Assembly (NCBI GenBank): GCA_016584495.1
Contig: WAID01000002.1
Location: forward strand, 1,054,001 to 1,118,000
Reading direction: 5' to 3'
DNA length: 64,000 bases
Source of the DNA: Celoporthe dispersa
Lineage: Eukaryota; Ascomycota; Sordariomycetes; Diaporthales; Cryphonectriaceae
Shown here: positions 9,529-21,336 of the stretch, in pieces
Layout: every line of letters begins with the position of its first letter
Position numbering within the stretch: the first letter of the stretch is position 1
The notes under the pieces: model-generated
What the model saw: the letters and a program-made list of their open reading frames with translations, nothing else
The model's database searches: none
Told to the model about the DNA's origin: nothing
Translations under genes and position numbers: made by a program

Positions 9529-12500
9529 GACTGCGACGGGTTGAAAATAGTTATTCCCCCCTCAGCCTTCTTCTTTCCGAACAGAAGCGAAAAGGCTGGT
9601 TTTCTTTCTCTTCTTTCTCTCTCACTGTCTTCTATCAAACAAAAAGCAAACTACAGGCACGAACGTGGTCGTATGGGAATTCGTCGTGGATGTCGAGAAG
9701 GAAATAATAATGATGTGGAAGGGGAACGGGGGGGCGAGGCTCATGTTATGGTTCCTGAGCCGGATCCCCTGTCTCCTTTTTATCCAGATCGAGACAGGGC
9801 CGAGATCCCTCTCTTTCACACATACACACCCACACACACCCTTTCTTCTGTGTGTGAGGAAGAGAGGGAAAAGAGAGAGGGATTCGGGAATTCACCGCCA
9901 AGTCCCCAGAACTTCAGGGCTGGTCAGGCCAGGCAATATGCGGACCTGTGGGGTGCGCCGAGGGGGATCCACAATATACGAGCCCTGCGCCCGGGGCCTC
10001 AGGGAAGGGGATGTTGGTGCCGAGCGTAGTGCGTAGTGTGTGTATGTGTTTCTGCGGTTCCCGCCGCAGGTAGTCCCAAGCAACTGTTGCATGCACTAAA
10101 GCAGGGCGGCGGTCGCGTAGGAGGGATGTACAGCAATGTAGGGAAGGGTAAGATGGAGCGGGAAAAAAAGAAAAAAAAGAAACGCGTCGTTCCTCGGCGA
10201 GTAAGATGAGATTCCGTATGGAGTGACAAAGCTGCGAGAGAGCCAACGAGGTGCCGCGTCTGTGTCTGTGTATTATGTTTGTTTCTCTGCCTTCTCCCCA
10301 CAACTATGTGTGTGCGCGTTTAAAAGGGGGGGGGGGGTAAGAGACGACTTTCTCTAGGATGAGGTCGTGTATGTAAGTGTCACGCGACCAGCAACAAATC
10401 GATAAGCCAGACGGTGCACGGTGTACGGGGGTTTGTAGACGGTGTCAAGACTTTGATTGTGAGAAACGGGGCAAGTTCTTGAGCCGACATGATATATGAC
10501 GGACAAGAAGATTGAGAGTGGGAGAGGAAAAAGACATCGGCAAGGCTGCTGCTACAATGGGTAATATATGATTGATTGATTGATTGCCTGCCTCTCCCCT
10601 CTTTCCACCCCCCCTTGGTCCTCCCCACCTCCTCTCTATCTCTCCAAGACTTATAGGGGAATAGAAGGGGGAAAAAAGAAAGAAGAAAAAAAAAAACAAA
10701 GAAAAGGGACCAGAAGAAAAACAACCTGGTACCTGGTCTGCCTGGGAAGCGGTGGACAATGACGGCTACCGGGAGAAGGAGGGAGGTTGGTTAGTGGGCT
10801 GTGAAAGGAAATTTGCATGTGGTTGGCAGGTTCGAAAGATAGTGCCCAGGATGCCCAGGATGTCTAGGATGCCCCAAGCTGGGCTGTGCTTGGCTCTCGC
10901 TCTCTCTCTCTCCCTCTCTTTCTGATCTGATCTGATGACGGAGCCTACCCTGAAAGATTGCGTGCGCGTTCTGTAGGAGAGGGCAAGGTTCAGGTTCTTT
11001 TCCCCAAGCCCTGGAAGAAGAGACGGTTTTCCTGACCGGCTGCGTACAGACGGTGGTAACCTTATGTAGTAATAAGTTACATGTGTACAAAATAAGAGCC
11101 TGTAGATTAATTAGTTGCTTGTCTACTTTATACAGTCAAAATGGCACGGTGGCGGCCGCCCCTTGGGATTACATTAGTCTGAGGCCTGATGTGGTATCAA
11201 GTAAGTACTTAGGCAACTCGTCTCGTTGTCCCGGCAGAGCTGCGTGTGGAAGAAGGTTTTCGGCCATCGTCTCGTCTGTCTTTTCGGGTCAGCGGCTGAG
11301 GGTGGATCTCGAAGCTGAGGAGGTGGCGGACAAGAGGCTAGAGAAGAACCACAGCGCATCTATTCCGCTTGTCTGCGGCACATAGTTTCTTCGTAGTGCC
11401 ATTGTAGGGGCATCTAGGCGGTGAGCTTTACGGGTATGAGCAAATGGATGAATGATAATGATGAGACCGCATGGCTGAGCTGGGCGCGCCAGGTATTATT
11501 GTAACCGTCTGTGGTGCTGTAACATGGCGCAGGTCCTACCGTCTGTCTCTCTTCCTCTCGGCTCCGAAGAAGAAAAAACCCACCAAAAAACCAGCACAAC
11601 TGCTATAGTAGCTGCCTGGTTGATAAATGAAGGACCCTGAAGAGCCACCCAGCCAGCCACCAAGCTAACTAGCCGGCAGCTTATTGAACTGTACTATACT
11701 AGCACCGACTTGTCAGGCTTGCTCCAGAAGTGGGAAGAAAGAAAACAAAAAAAAAGAAGAAAGAGAGAAAGACAAAAAAATCCCAAGGCCGCATTCGGGT
11801 GCGTTCTGGAACTCGTGTGACCTGCCTGGGCCACCTAAAGCCTTCCAAGTTGAGGGCCTGGAGAGGTCGCGCCCTTCAGCTAAGCACCCGCGTTTCAAGC
11901 CACCGTGGGGAAACCATCAGGCTATGCTGCCCCCATGCTCGGATTATTATTTTTTTTTTTTGGGTCGCAGGGCTGGACTCAAAGAGACGTGGAGGAGAGG
12001 AGAGAAACATGTAGGACACGGGAGATGTTCTAGGTCTTTTTCTTTTTCTTTTTTCTTTCTTTTTTTCTCTTCCTTTTCTGAAGATCTGCGGAAAGTTACA
12101 TCATTATCGTATACATCGTTTGGGGGCAAGATCACGCAAGAGAAGGCTGCTCACGCGAATGATGATGATGATGGGGCAACACTCTGCATATCGCTCAATT
12201 CTGTCATAAGTACATAATAGTTTCCTCCTGATGGAGACGAAGACCCGTGGGGTTCCTTTTTAGTTAAGACAGACAGGAGAGAATGTTGTGGCACTAAGAA
12301 ATAGATACATGATCATCAAGAGGCAACATAGGGTTGGCAGGTTGGCTCCTCGGTCGTCGGGCCCTTGTGTGGCTCGTAATCCGATGGGCTGGGCGGCGGG
12401 CTCCTGCAGGACAGGACGGGGTACATGCGTGCTGCAGGTTCTGCCGCCGTAAGCCTATGGAGCGAGAGCGAGAGGCCAGGCAAGACTCAGGGGCAGTTCA

Positions 12501-14492
12501 GGGGTATAATTGTATATTGTACTATGTAGTAGCAGCACGCACCTCTCAGGAGATTATTTGTTAACGGATCTCTCGGCAGCGACCTCGGCGCCTTCTTTTT
12601 TTTTTTTTTGGGTGTGTGTGTGTGTGTGTGTTGGCCTGTGTCCTTTTTTACCTTTTCTTCTTGACTTCTCAGTAAGGTTTCAAGCAGCAAGACACGGAAC
12701 ATCCCCAATTGTCCGAATCTCGTGTATGGTATCATAGTGCATGATATTATTAGTGCTGCTACTTTGTGCTATGTACTGTAGGTAGTTCTGGCAGAGACGA
12801 GGGTTCCCCAGATGGAGCCACACCACCTCCGATCGTCGCGGTGTCCTGCATGTAGCTCACTCCATCTGAACGGGATCCACGGAAGATGAGAGTGATCTGC
12901 AAGATTATTTGGATTCCCCTGAGACCCTGCCAGCACAGCAACTTTAACTTTTTTCTCTCACTCTCTCCTTTCTGTTATTTCATCTGCTAGTGGTGGCTGT
13001 GTTGATATTCGGCCTACTAACATTCACGTGGTGCATAACACTACGGCATATCATAATATACTATAGTATATGTATAGCACAAAACTCTCCGACAAGATCA
13101 CGTCACTGGCTAGGGATGTCAATGCAGGTGCATCATATATCATCAGCATTATTATTACGACCTCGTCATCAGCTACCGAGCGGGAAAGGAAAAAAGTAAT
13201 GCTGGCAAGCCACGGCGACAGAACACGACAATCCAAGACACTGCTGCAGATCCGGTCAGCCCACTTCCTGTTCCGATCCGTAGCCTACTGTGCCAACCTA
13301 CTTGAGTACTTTATTGCCCCTAATCGAGATCACTTGCCGTGATAACCGTACCCTCCATCCCATCTGAGCCACCACGATGTGCTGGACTACTATTTGGTAC
13401 TACTGTATTATGTCGTGCATGCATGCAGTAGCAGCAGTGCTGCAACAGCGCGGCCCGACACTAAGGTTCATCTCACTCACCTCCTGCAGCCCACCCTCTG
13501 AGGCGGAGCGACGGTGAAGGTGAGACAAGCCTCTCTCTCTCTCTCTCTTTCTCCCTCTCTCTCATATCAGTCAGTCTGACTTCGTGTATCATCTTACTCA
13601 CCGAAACTTCCCTTTCTACCTGTGGTGTGGTCGCACGGCCGGGGACCACTTGTGAGCCTCTCCGACGGCGCCCAGTCCGATAGTCCCTAACAGGTGCTCT
13701 GACGCCAGGGCAGGCGGTCAGGGAAAAAAAGAGAAAGAGAAAGCTGCACTGCATTATCTTCACTCCCCTCCTCCTCCTCCTTCTTTCTATCGTCTGCTCT
13801 CGACAACATTAGGGGGGAAAAAGTCTGGCTCGATGCGGCACCACCCGCATGTCATCGCATTTCATCTTGAGAAGGGTGCACGTTCTGCATGTCGCACCGG
13901 GCAATATCACCTTTTGAATAGATGATAGATACTGTTTAGATTTTTTTTCCTTCTCCCCTCGCGATGCCTCACCCACGTGGTTTTCCCCTACCTACAGTAT
14001 TGGCTCTTAGCCGCCAAGTGCGGTAGCTCCTCCAGCAGGCCATTTTCCTCCCCTCTTTTTCTAAATATGTCTTTTCGTGAGCCAAGGCGCCACCTATGGA
14101 CCCAGAGTCAGAGCGCAGAAGCCGCTAAGGTTTCGCCCTCTTGTCGCGGTGCGCTCGAGAGCGGATATGGAGCGGGCATGACAAGTTAGTCCTGACTCAA
14201 GGCCTTTTCTTGTCTCTTTTTTCTTTCTTTCTTCTCTTCTTTTTTTTTTCTTTCTTTGGCCCGTTCCAAAGTACCATGGTATAAATGGCACTTTTGTTCC
14301 TGTGAGATACACTATGGTTTGTATCTTGGGCGGTGCAGGTCACCCGCCCTCAGGGTAGGAAAGGCTGCTGTGAATACGTATATGGACTACAAAAAGAGAA
14401 CCAAATCCATATCATCTGTTCTTGGGTGGTAGTGATCTCGTCAAGTGAGTGAGAACAGATAAGTAAACGGTGTGAGAAAAAGGAAAGAGGGT
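9529..14492. other. Large gene-free region upstream of the cyclin gene
   Basis: Nearly 5 kb without a supportable protein gene on either strand. Open frames are short and made of homopolymer-derived Phe/Lys/Ser runs. The DNA holds many pyrimidine or purine tracts, CT repeats (near 10895-10920 and 13530-13565), a G12 run at 10326-10337 and a GT repeat at 12612-12631. The cyclin promoter and a long 5' leader probably occupy the left end (9529 to about 10400). A noncoding RNA or a gene too broken to see cannot be excluded. Confidence 0.5.
12612..12631. repeat. (GT)n microsatellite
   Basis: About ten GT units follow a T run of roughly a dozen bases. It lies in noncoding DNA; length is likely polymorphic. 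Confidence 0.8.
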
Positions 14493-14498
14493 AAAAAA
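14493..14498 (-). terminator. RNA polymerase III terminator of tRNA-Glu
   Basis: Six T on the minus strand, 7 nt downstream of the tRNA 3' end, the standard pol III stop signal. Confidence 0.8.
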
Positions 14499-14505
14499 GG
14501 AAACT

Positions 14506-14599
14506 CTCGGAAACGGGGAGTCGAACCCCGGGCGCACGAGACCTGTGAATGCTTGAGCAATCATGAGAGTCGTGAATGTTACCGCTACACCATATCCGA
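14506..14599 (-). tRNA. tRNA-Glu(CTC) with a 23-nt intron
   Basis: The minus strand folds as a cloverleaf: acceptor TCGGATA with TTTCCGA, D stem GTGT/ACAT around AGCGGTA, anticodon stem CACGA/TCGTG, and T arm CGGGG-TTCGACT-CCCCG. The loop is CTCTCA plus C, giving anticodon CTC (Glu, codon GAG). A 23-nt intron sits at the canonical place, between positions 37 and 38. The A box (TGGTGTAGCGG) and B box (GGTTCGACTCC) are intact. The acceptor stem has one T-T mismatch at the sixth pair. The discriminator is G; CCA is not encoded, as normal in eukaryotes. A T6 terminator follows. Confidence 0.93.
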
Positions 14600-15042
14600 T
14601 GTTGACGATTCAATCTTTGTTGAAATGAGTGTTTTTTTGGTGATATTATAACTCAAGAAAAAGTGGGTGGTGGGTCAGTCGAGAAGGTTTTTTTTCTTTT
14701 TCCTTGTTTTTTTTTTTTGTTTTTGCTGGTATGAATGGTGGGTTCCGGGATTGGTGTCTTAGCTTGGATTGTAGGGTTTGTTTGACAATTTGAGCGTTGA
14801 TATGGAACTCTTTTTGTGTGACGCCGAAAGAGATAAAAACAAATGAATTGGTGATAAGACCTGTACTATGATCTCAAGTAAAGACTCTTGGGGGTGGCAG
14901 TTGAGACCCAGCGAGCGGTCTCCTGGTGGGATCCTTCCTTCTGGTGTTGAGGGCAGGCCGAACTGTTGTCTTCATGCTGAACGAGGCAGGACCGCACAAT
15001 ACATCCCCACTTTACTCTTTCCCGTTATATAGTTATTGGTAT
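14600..15042. other. Intergenic, upstream of tRNA and 3' of the 806-residue gene
   Basis: 443 bp with long T runs (14686-14720). I see nothing else in it. Confidence 0.45.
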
Positions 15043-17465
15043 TCATGTTTGGGAAGGTGCCATACGAATCCTCAGACACTCTCCTTCCCCTATTCCCAGC
15101 CATGACGTGCCATACGAGTCCATCCTCTCCCATCCGGACCCATCTTCATCTTCTTCCCTCCGACTCGTGCTTCCCCCCTTCACTCGCCTGAGACCTCCGC
15201 AGCGACCATCTCGAAGCAGAGACTGCCTGCTTCCGCGCCATATACACAAGAAACGGCCAATGCTCATCTCCTCCGTCTCCTCCTCCTCCTCCTCCTCGCT
15301 CCACGTCTTGACCTCCTGACGCTGGCGGCAAAGGCGGCAAGGGCATCGACAGCCGCGGGTGCTGTGACCCCATAGGTGAAACCGTCACCGCCGTGCGAGG
15401 GTCCTGCGACTCCACAGGCGACACGAAGAATGCCTGCTGCTGCTGCTGCTGCTGCTCCTGCTCCACTGACAGTGGCGGCAGCGGCTCTCCGTCCTCGATG
15501 ACAGGATGTATCGACTCCCGCGCCTGAGGAGACCTCAAAAGCGGCGGGACGCTCAGTGCTGCCACGCCTGCTTGTTTCTGCGGCGACTCGGGCGGCGACA
15601 TGGGGGACACGGCGGGCGCCTCGATCATGTGTTCCAGGGCCTCGATCACGGGCTGGAACGTCTTGCTGGGCAGGGCGCCCTGGGCGATGAGGGCTGCTAG
15701 GTGCGGGTCGAGTGGTGTTTCCGGCGTGTATGGGGTTTCAGGAGGTGCCTCGAGGCCGGGTGAGGATGACGGGCGCACGGGTTGCTGCTGCTGTCCTTGG
15801 TCTGCGCGTGGGAGGAGAGGTGGTGCGAGCAGGGCTGCTGGGCTCGAGGCTGTGCGCGGCGTTGATCCTGTGGATGGCCGCTGGTGGCCCTGGTACGCGC
15901 CAGCTAGCGCCTGCGTGAGCCGCCTCTGTATCGTGTTGAGGGAGGAAGGCTGGGTCGTCGAGATGGATGGGAGGCGTGGTAGGTGGTCCTTGGCCCTGGA
16001 CGAAGCCTGGCCAAAGGTCTCGCTCCTTGCCATGTGCAGCTCGTGCCGCCCTCCTCCCGGCGGCGATCCCCTCACGGGCGAGGACGGGCTCAGGGGCTCC
16101 GTCACGGAACGGCGCACGGCGAAAGGGGAGTCCTGCTGTAGGGAATTCTCGCGGCGGTGGTGGTGGTGTCTGGGCCTGGCGGTGAGGTCGCCGCGTGTGG
16201 ACTTGATGGTGGACGGGGCAGATGTCATGGGCTCCGAGGTCCACGCCTCGGACCGCGTGTCGTCGACCTCCAGGACCGGCGTGAGGACCACTGCAGGCCC
16301 GTCGTCGTCGTCGTAGTTTCCTTTGTCCTCCGCCGCCGCCGCCTCCTCCCCCTCTTCCTCCCCCCTGCTGCTTCTCCTTCTTCTGTCCTTGTCCACCATC
16401 GCTAGGTGGCTCGTCCTCCTTCACGCCGGACGCTACCAGCGCCGCCAACGCCGCCATAGCATCGCCACCTCCTCCCTCGGCCTGCGCAGTCGTCTCACCG
16501 GCCCCGGTCCCCCGTTTCCGCCTCGGACGGCCCAAGAGGCTCTGAATTAACTCGACATTCTCAAATTCTCCCCTCCCCTGCACCCACCACGACGCCCTAC
16601 CCTCGCGCCTCCGCCGATTCTCCTCGCTCACCCCGACAGCCGCCTCGCCGAACTCTAAAAGCCCTTCAGCCGCGCTGTGGCAGCCAGCACGGCGCTGTGG
16701 AGCTCTGTCAGGGCCAGGGTCCAGGAGAACAACACCTCGGCCGAGGGGGCGGCGCCGGGTCCTTCACCGTCAGCAGCAGCAGCAGGTGGGCGGGCCGAAG
16801 GGTCTGACGTGGGGGCGGCGGCGGAGGAGGTGGACGAAGAAGAGGAGAGGCTGCTCGTCCTCCGGCGCCGTAGTAGTAGCATCTTTGGGGGCCTCACGAT
16901 CGCCGCGAAGGAGGACCGCTGTTGCTGCTGTTGTGTGGGCGCGCCCGCCGGCCACCTGTGCCTCTCCAGGAAGGGGGCCGAGCTCCGCCGTGGTCCTCGT
17001 CGCGAAGGTGATGGCCTCGTTGACGGCTGCTAATAGAAGCAAACGGTCGGTGTTGCTGCCATCACCACTCCTGCCGTCCTCAACCTCGCCCTCGCCGCCG
17101 TCGGAAGCATAATGTGGCGCCTTCTCTGGTTTCCCCCCTTCGAGCTCGGCGAGGTTGTCATTCCGCAGCGTGATCAGGGCCTGCGTGTCGTTGCGGATCA
17201 GGAGGAGCAGGTTATAGCACGCCTGTGCCTCATCTGTGAAGGAGATGCGTGGCGTCTCTGAGGAGCTGGACTTGGTCGTTCCGCGGTCTGACGATGTCCG
17301 TGGTGTGGTGAGGCTCCGGGTGGCGCCGGGAGCGGAAGAGGACGAGGCGCTGATGGTGGTTGTAGTGGTGCAGGACGTTATAATTCCTGTTGCGGCGGGT
17401 GAGGTGCTCACCCGCCGCGGGTTGTGGTGTGTGGTGAGCATCTCTGGCCGGTGATGAGAATGCAC
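15043..17465 (-). CDS. Low-complexity protein of unknown function, four frame breaks
   Basis: I do not recognise a family. Read as one intronless gene it encodes about 806 residues. A Ser/Thr-rich N-terminus comes first, then a helical block (ISFTDEAQACYNLLLLIRND and VNEAITFATRTTAEL). Next are a polyQ/Arg stretch, a block with SWTLALTELHSAVLAATARL, GRASWWVQGRGEFENVELIQ, an acidic stretch (DKGNYDDDDGP), a long Pro/Ser-rich region with another polyQ tract, and a C-terminal WPFLVYMARKQAVSASRWSL. The frame is broken at C6 15173-15178, C6 16360-16365 and G5 16973-16977 (one base extra each), and near T4 16657-16660 on the coding strand (one base short). These changes make the length divisible by three and join hydrophobic and Trp-rich blocks. 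The order of blocks suggests a cytosolic scaffold or regulator; that is a guess. The start is the first ATG of the open frame. Confidence 0.6.
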
Positions 17466-19501
17466 GAGGCTGCTGCTGTTGCCGCCCAGCTCCTCTCTGC
17501 AGGACTGACGATTCGCCTCCTCCTTCTTCTTTCGTTGGTCCTGCTGTCCTTATCCCGGTGGTGGTGTTGGTGTGAGTGAGCGATGATGATGATGATGAGA
17601 ATATTGTCCTCTTCTCACCCCTTCAGCCACTTTCTCTCCCCCTCTCTTTTTTTTCTCTCTCTCTCGCTTCCGCCTATGATACGGTGGCAGCCAAATCATG
17701 CATGCAACCCAGGGCTTAGGAGGGGTGTTGGGGTGTGGACCAACGAGGACGAGGAAGGCTTATGCAGTGTCCCCTCTTCCCGCTCGGCGGAGTTGTTGTT
17801 TGCCCCTACAGCCACGTCGTAAAGATCAGCTCGCACGGGAGTTTGTAAGGTCGCAAGTATGTGGTATGCGTGTAGGTATGCGGCTGTTCTCATCCGTGCC
17901 TAGCCTTGGTTGGTGTAAGTCGTCGTGGTCGTCGGGGGTCGTCGTCATGCGTCGATCTGTTCTGCTCTGCTCCGTCCTTCCCAATGGACATTCACAAGCC
18001 ACGAATCAAAACTGGTCCCTTCTTCCGCCGAGAACAGCACGTGTGAAAAGTGAGTTGCGCGCTGCGGATGATATTATGTGCTCCGGCACGGCACCACAGC
18101 GGAGCCCCGATTAGTTGGTGCGGCTGACGTGGTTTTCGATGGGGTTAAGCTGATGGCTTTGCCCAGGCAGGGCTTTCTTTTTTTTCTCCTGCCTTCTTTT
18201 TTCTGTCACATGCACTGCATATTACTATGGTACAGTTACATGCAGGTAGATATGGCACAGCAGTCCACTGATGCTTGGCGCTGCGCATGAAACATGTAAG
18301 CAGGGTAGGTTTTCTCTTCCCGCGCTCAAGATTCTCGATGCCAAAGGACGAGGGTTGGTTCAAAGTAAGGAGCTACGACGAGGAGGACGAGGGCGAGGAC
18401 GAGGATGCGGGGAGAGAGAAGTCAGCTGCCATTGACCATATCGACGAAAAAGCTAGGCAGAGACGCCTGATGACCTTACTTAAAACCTGGCCGTCATCAG
18501 CGTCAGAACAGTAGTACCCTCTTCTCACACTCGCCCAGCAAGCATACTTCTCCGCCTTTTCTCACTCTCACCCTCTCTCTCGGGTCCGAAGGGACTGGGC
18601 GGGTCGGTAGATGGGCCAAAAAAGCCACCTGGACAGCTGATAGATAGCCCACGCTTTTCCTCACAACCGGCCACCCACCCGCCCGGCTCCCCGGGTGGGT
18701 CTTCGGGTCTCCCTCTCTGCTGTGGGAATTTTTTTTCTTCTTTCCCCTTCTTTGCTCTCCCTCGCGATCCTTCACACGTGGGGTGGGAGACGTGGGCTGT
18801 GCGTGCAGGCAGGAGTTGTCAGGGTTCTGTGCTATTTTTAGGAATTTTACACTGATACCCGCTCGAGGCGGTCTGTGGTTGTTGTTGGGGATCCCCGTTC
18901 ACGGGGAGGACGAGGAGGAAGAGGCGAGAAATTACGACCTTTTATTATTTTTTTTCTCTTTGTTTCATTTTGAATAATGCCCGAGCACGATAGACATGTA
19001 TTCGGTGTTTGGTAGGACGAGGTATAGGGGGAAGATTGCTTGGTGATCTTCACGACTGTGGTTGGGTGCTGTGCCATACGTTTTTTTTTTTTTTTACCCT
19101 GCCAGGGGCCCTTTTGCCTTTTGAGCTGGTGTATCAACATATTCTCCGAGTGACCCCGCAGTGTTTATTTGCTTGTTATTCTTGGTAAAATTATCGAAAG
19201 ACTGTGCGTTCAAACAACAAATTTCCTTGATCTATCACGTAACGAGAGAATGAGTGCTAGGATTCTGTTTTACCCTTGAATATACGCTGCCCAGGGAGGC
19301 GAGGAATCCTTTTTTTTTTTCTTCCTTCTATGGCAGATCCTCTGTTTTGCCACTCTCTTGTCTGTCTAGGCATCCATCTTGCTGTAGGTGGTGTGCTAGT
19401 TTCATCGCAGGCACGTCTTGTCGTAGAGGGGATACATCACAATTACTGATCACTGCTACCATGGTGATCACTCACATCGGAGGGAAATTAATTATAGAAA
19501 A
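17466..19501. other. Intergenic between two minus-strand genes
   Basis: About 2 kb: the promoter and leader of the 806-residue gene on the left (ATGATGATGATG and CT-rich tracts near 17580-17660), then noncoding DNA with T runs (18725, 18945, 19080, 19310). A short plus-strand frame at 18275-18514 has an acidic stretch but no motif, so I do not call it. Confidence 0.45.
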
Positions 19502-21336
19502 CTACAGCAAATGCATCTCCGGCGTCGCCACAATGACCGGCGCACACCGTACCCCATGATCATCGCTCACCTTGTCCAGCCCCGGACACACCACAATCCT
19601 CCCCTTGCCTCCCGCCCCTCCCTCAGACACCGCAGCAAAGCTGTAGACATACTCCGCAGGCTGCGAGAGGACCACATGCCCCAGCTTGGCGCACTCCAGC
19701 GCGATATCCTGCAGGTGCTTCTCCTGATACCGGGCGTTCTTCTTGTTGATGAACGCGCCGAGGGCCCTGTTCAGGGCGGCAACGAGGTCTCTCGCCTGCG
19801 GCCTCAGCGCGTCCTCATCCGGCGCGAGACAGCCTCAGCCGCTGCGCGTGGGGTTGAGTAGGAAGACGGAGAGCTGGCGCCAGCGGGTAAGGGCCAGGGC
19901 CATGGCTGTGTAGACTGTTGTTAGCTGTGATGTAATGGTGCTGGCTGGCTGGTGAGGAGAACAAGAACTTTACCTTCTGGATTGCCTAGGTGCCTCTCAC
20001 AAGGAGGCACGTTCTGCAGCATAGATGATATCGTGACTGGTAGCAAGGACGGCTTGGTCTTTGATGAGGAGGACCTCAGTGACGCCACCGACAGACTGCC
20101 GAATATGACCCTCATGATGATATGCTGCAGTGCCGCCTCCCTGGTTTCCGGCTCGATAGCCCAGGCCGCAAGCTGTGTCGTCTCAGTTGCTTCTCCGTCT
20201 CCGTCTCCATCATCATGATCATCATTACCATCACCACTATTACCACTGCCTAGTCCTAACTCATCCAAAGTCTCGCCCAGGGAGCTGATGCTCTGTGTCA
20301 CTTCGGAGAGGTGATAGTTGTCTTCGACATGCTGCTGGACAAGATGGCCCAGGCTGCGTAGTTCACCAACCAGGTCCTTGTCGGAACTTGGTATGGGCAG
20401 AAACCGGTCCAGGTCAAAAAGGGCAGCAGAACTAAGCGCAGACGCATCCGCAGCCGCAGGCTCGGGCTGATCAGGCTTAGGCGCAGGGGCAGGCTCGGGT
20501 TCAGGCTCAGGCTCAGGCTCGTGCGCGGGCTCAGGATCAGGCTCGGGCAGTGGCTCAGGCGCCGGGACTGGTGACGGCGAAAACGTCCGCGAGTCAAAGC
20601 TCTTGAGGTCAGGCTGCGCGTCTAAGTGCTCGTGCTCGTGCTCCGCAGAGACCTTAGAGCGCCGCCGGAGGAAAGCAAAGGCCGCCAGGATGCCGACGAT
20701 CAGGCCCGCTGCGGCACACCCGACGGCGATGCCTGCCCAGGCCCCAGTGGTCAGGCTGTGGCTCGATAAGGGGGATAATGACGCTGCTGGTGGCGATGAG
20801 GAGGAGGTCTGCAGTGGCCCTGTTGTGGACTGAGAGAGGTTGGATGATAGACTTGAGGAGGTCTGGGAGAAAACGCTGGCGGAGCCACTCGACGATATCG
20901 ACGAAGGATCCGGTGAAACAGTAGGGCTGGAGGAAGAAGAAAGAGAAGCAGAAGAGGAGAAGCTCTCCGCAGCAGGTGGAGAAGTCGACAGTGACGTGCT
21001 GCTGGTGGTGGTGGTGGTGCTGCTGCTGGTCATAGATAAGGTCGTTGACGTGGCCGCAGGGGTCGAGGGGGAGGAGGAGGAGGGGGAGAGAGAAGAGGAG
21101 GACGATAACGTGGTCATTGCTGCTGAAGTGCCGGCAGCAGAAGACGGGGGAGCGGACGACGATGTGGCCACCTCTGCAGCGGCCAAAGAGGCCCTAGGAC
21201 TGGATGTAACAGCAGCGACAGTTGTTGTCGTAGACGACTTCTCTGCTCCAGTCGCAGCGACCACAGTGGTAATTGTTGTGGCAGCCGCGGCTACAACGAC
21301 GGGACTCGAGGTCGTATCAGATCCCACTGATGCCAT
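19502..21336 (-). CDS. Ser/Thr-rich single-pass membrane protein (MID2/WSC-like sensor type), in-frame TGA
   Basis: Probably a plasma-membrane protein with a heavily O-mannosylated outer part. Exons are 21336-19974 and 19905-19502; the intron is GTAAAG...CTACACAG, 68 nt. About 588 codons. Residues 1 to about 205 are Ser/Thr/Ala-rich. One transmembrane helix follows (WAGIAVGCAAAGLIVGILAA, then FAFLRRRSK). The cytoplasmic side has a Glu-Pro repeat (PEPDPEPAHEPEPEPEPEP) and a C-terminal globular part with RWRQLSVFLLN and HLQDIALECAKLGHVVLSQP. No clear signal peptide starts the frame, so the true start may lie elsewhere or the protein may use its helix as a signal anchor. A TGA at 19835-19837 interrupts exon 2 in frame. 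The reading on both sides looks like the same domain, so this is either one wrong base, a real nonsense change or readthrough. Confidence 0.7.

Noticed and set aside
11684..12217. 177-codon frame on the plus strand
   Set aside because: Built from A-run and T-run translations (KKENKKKEEREK, FSFSFFFLFFSSF). Typical chance frame.
18275..18514. 79-codon frame with an acidic stretch (YDEEDEGEDEDAG)
   Set aside because: No homology that I recognise, no leader, and the acidic run comes from a GAG/GAC repeat. Kept as noncoding.
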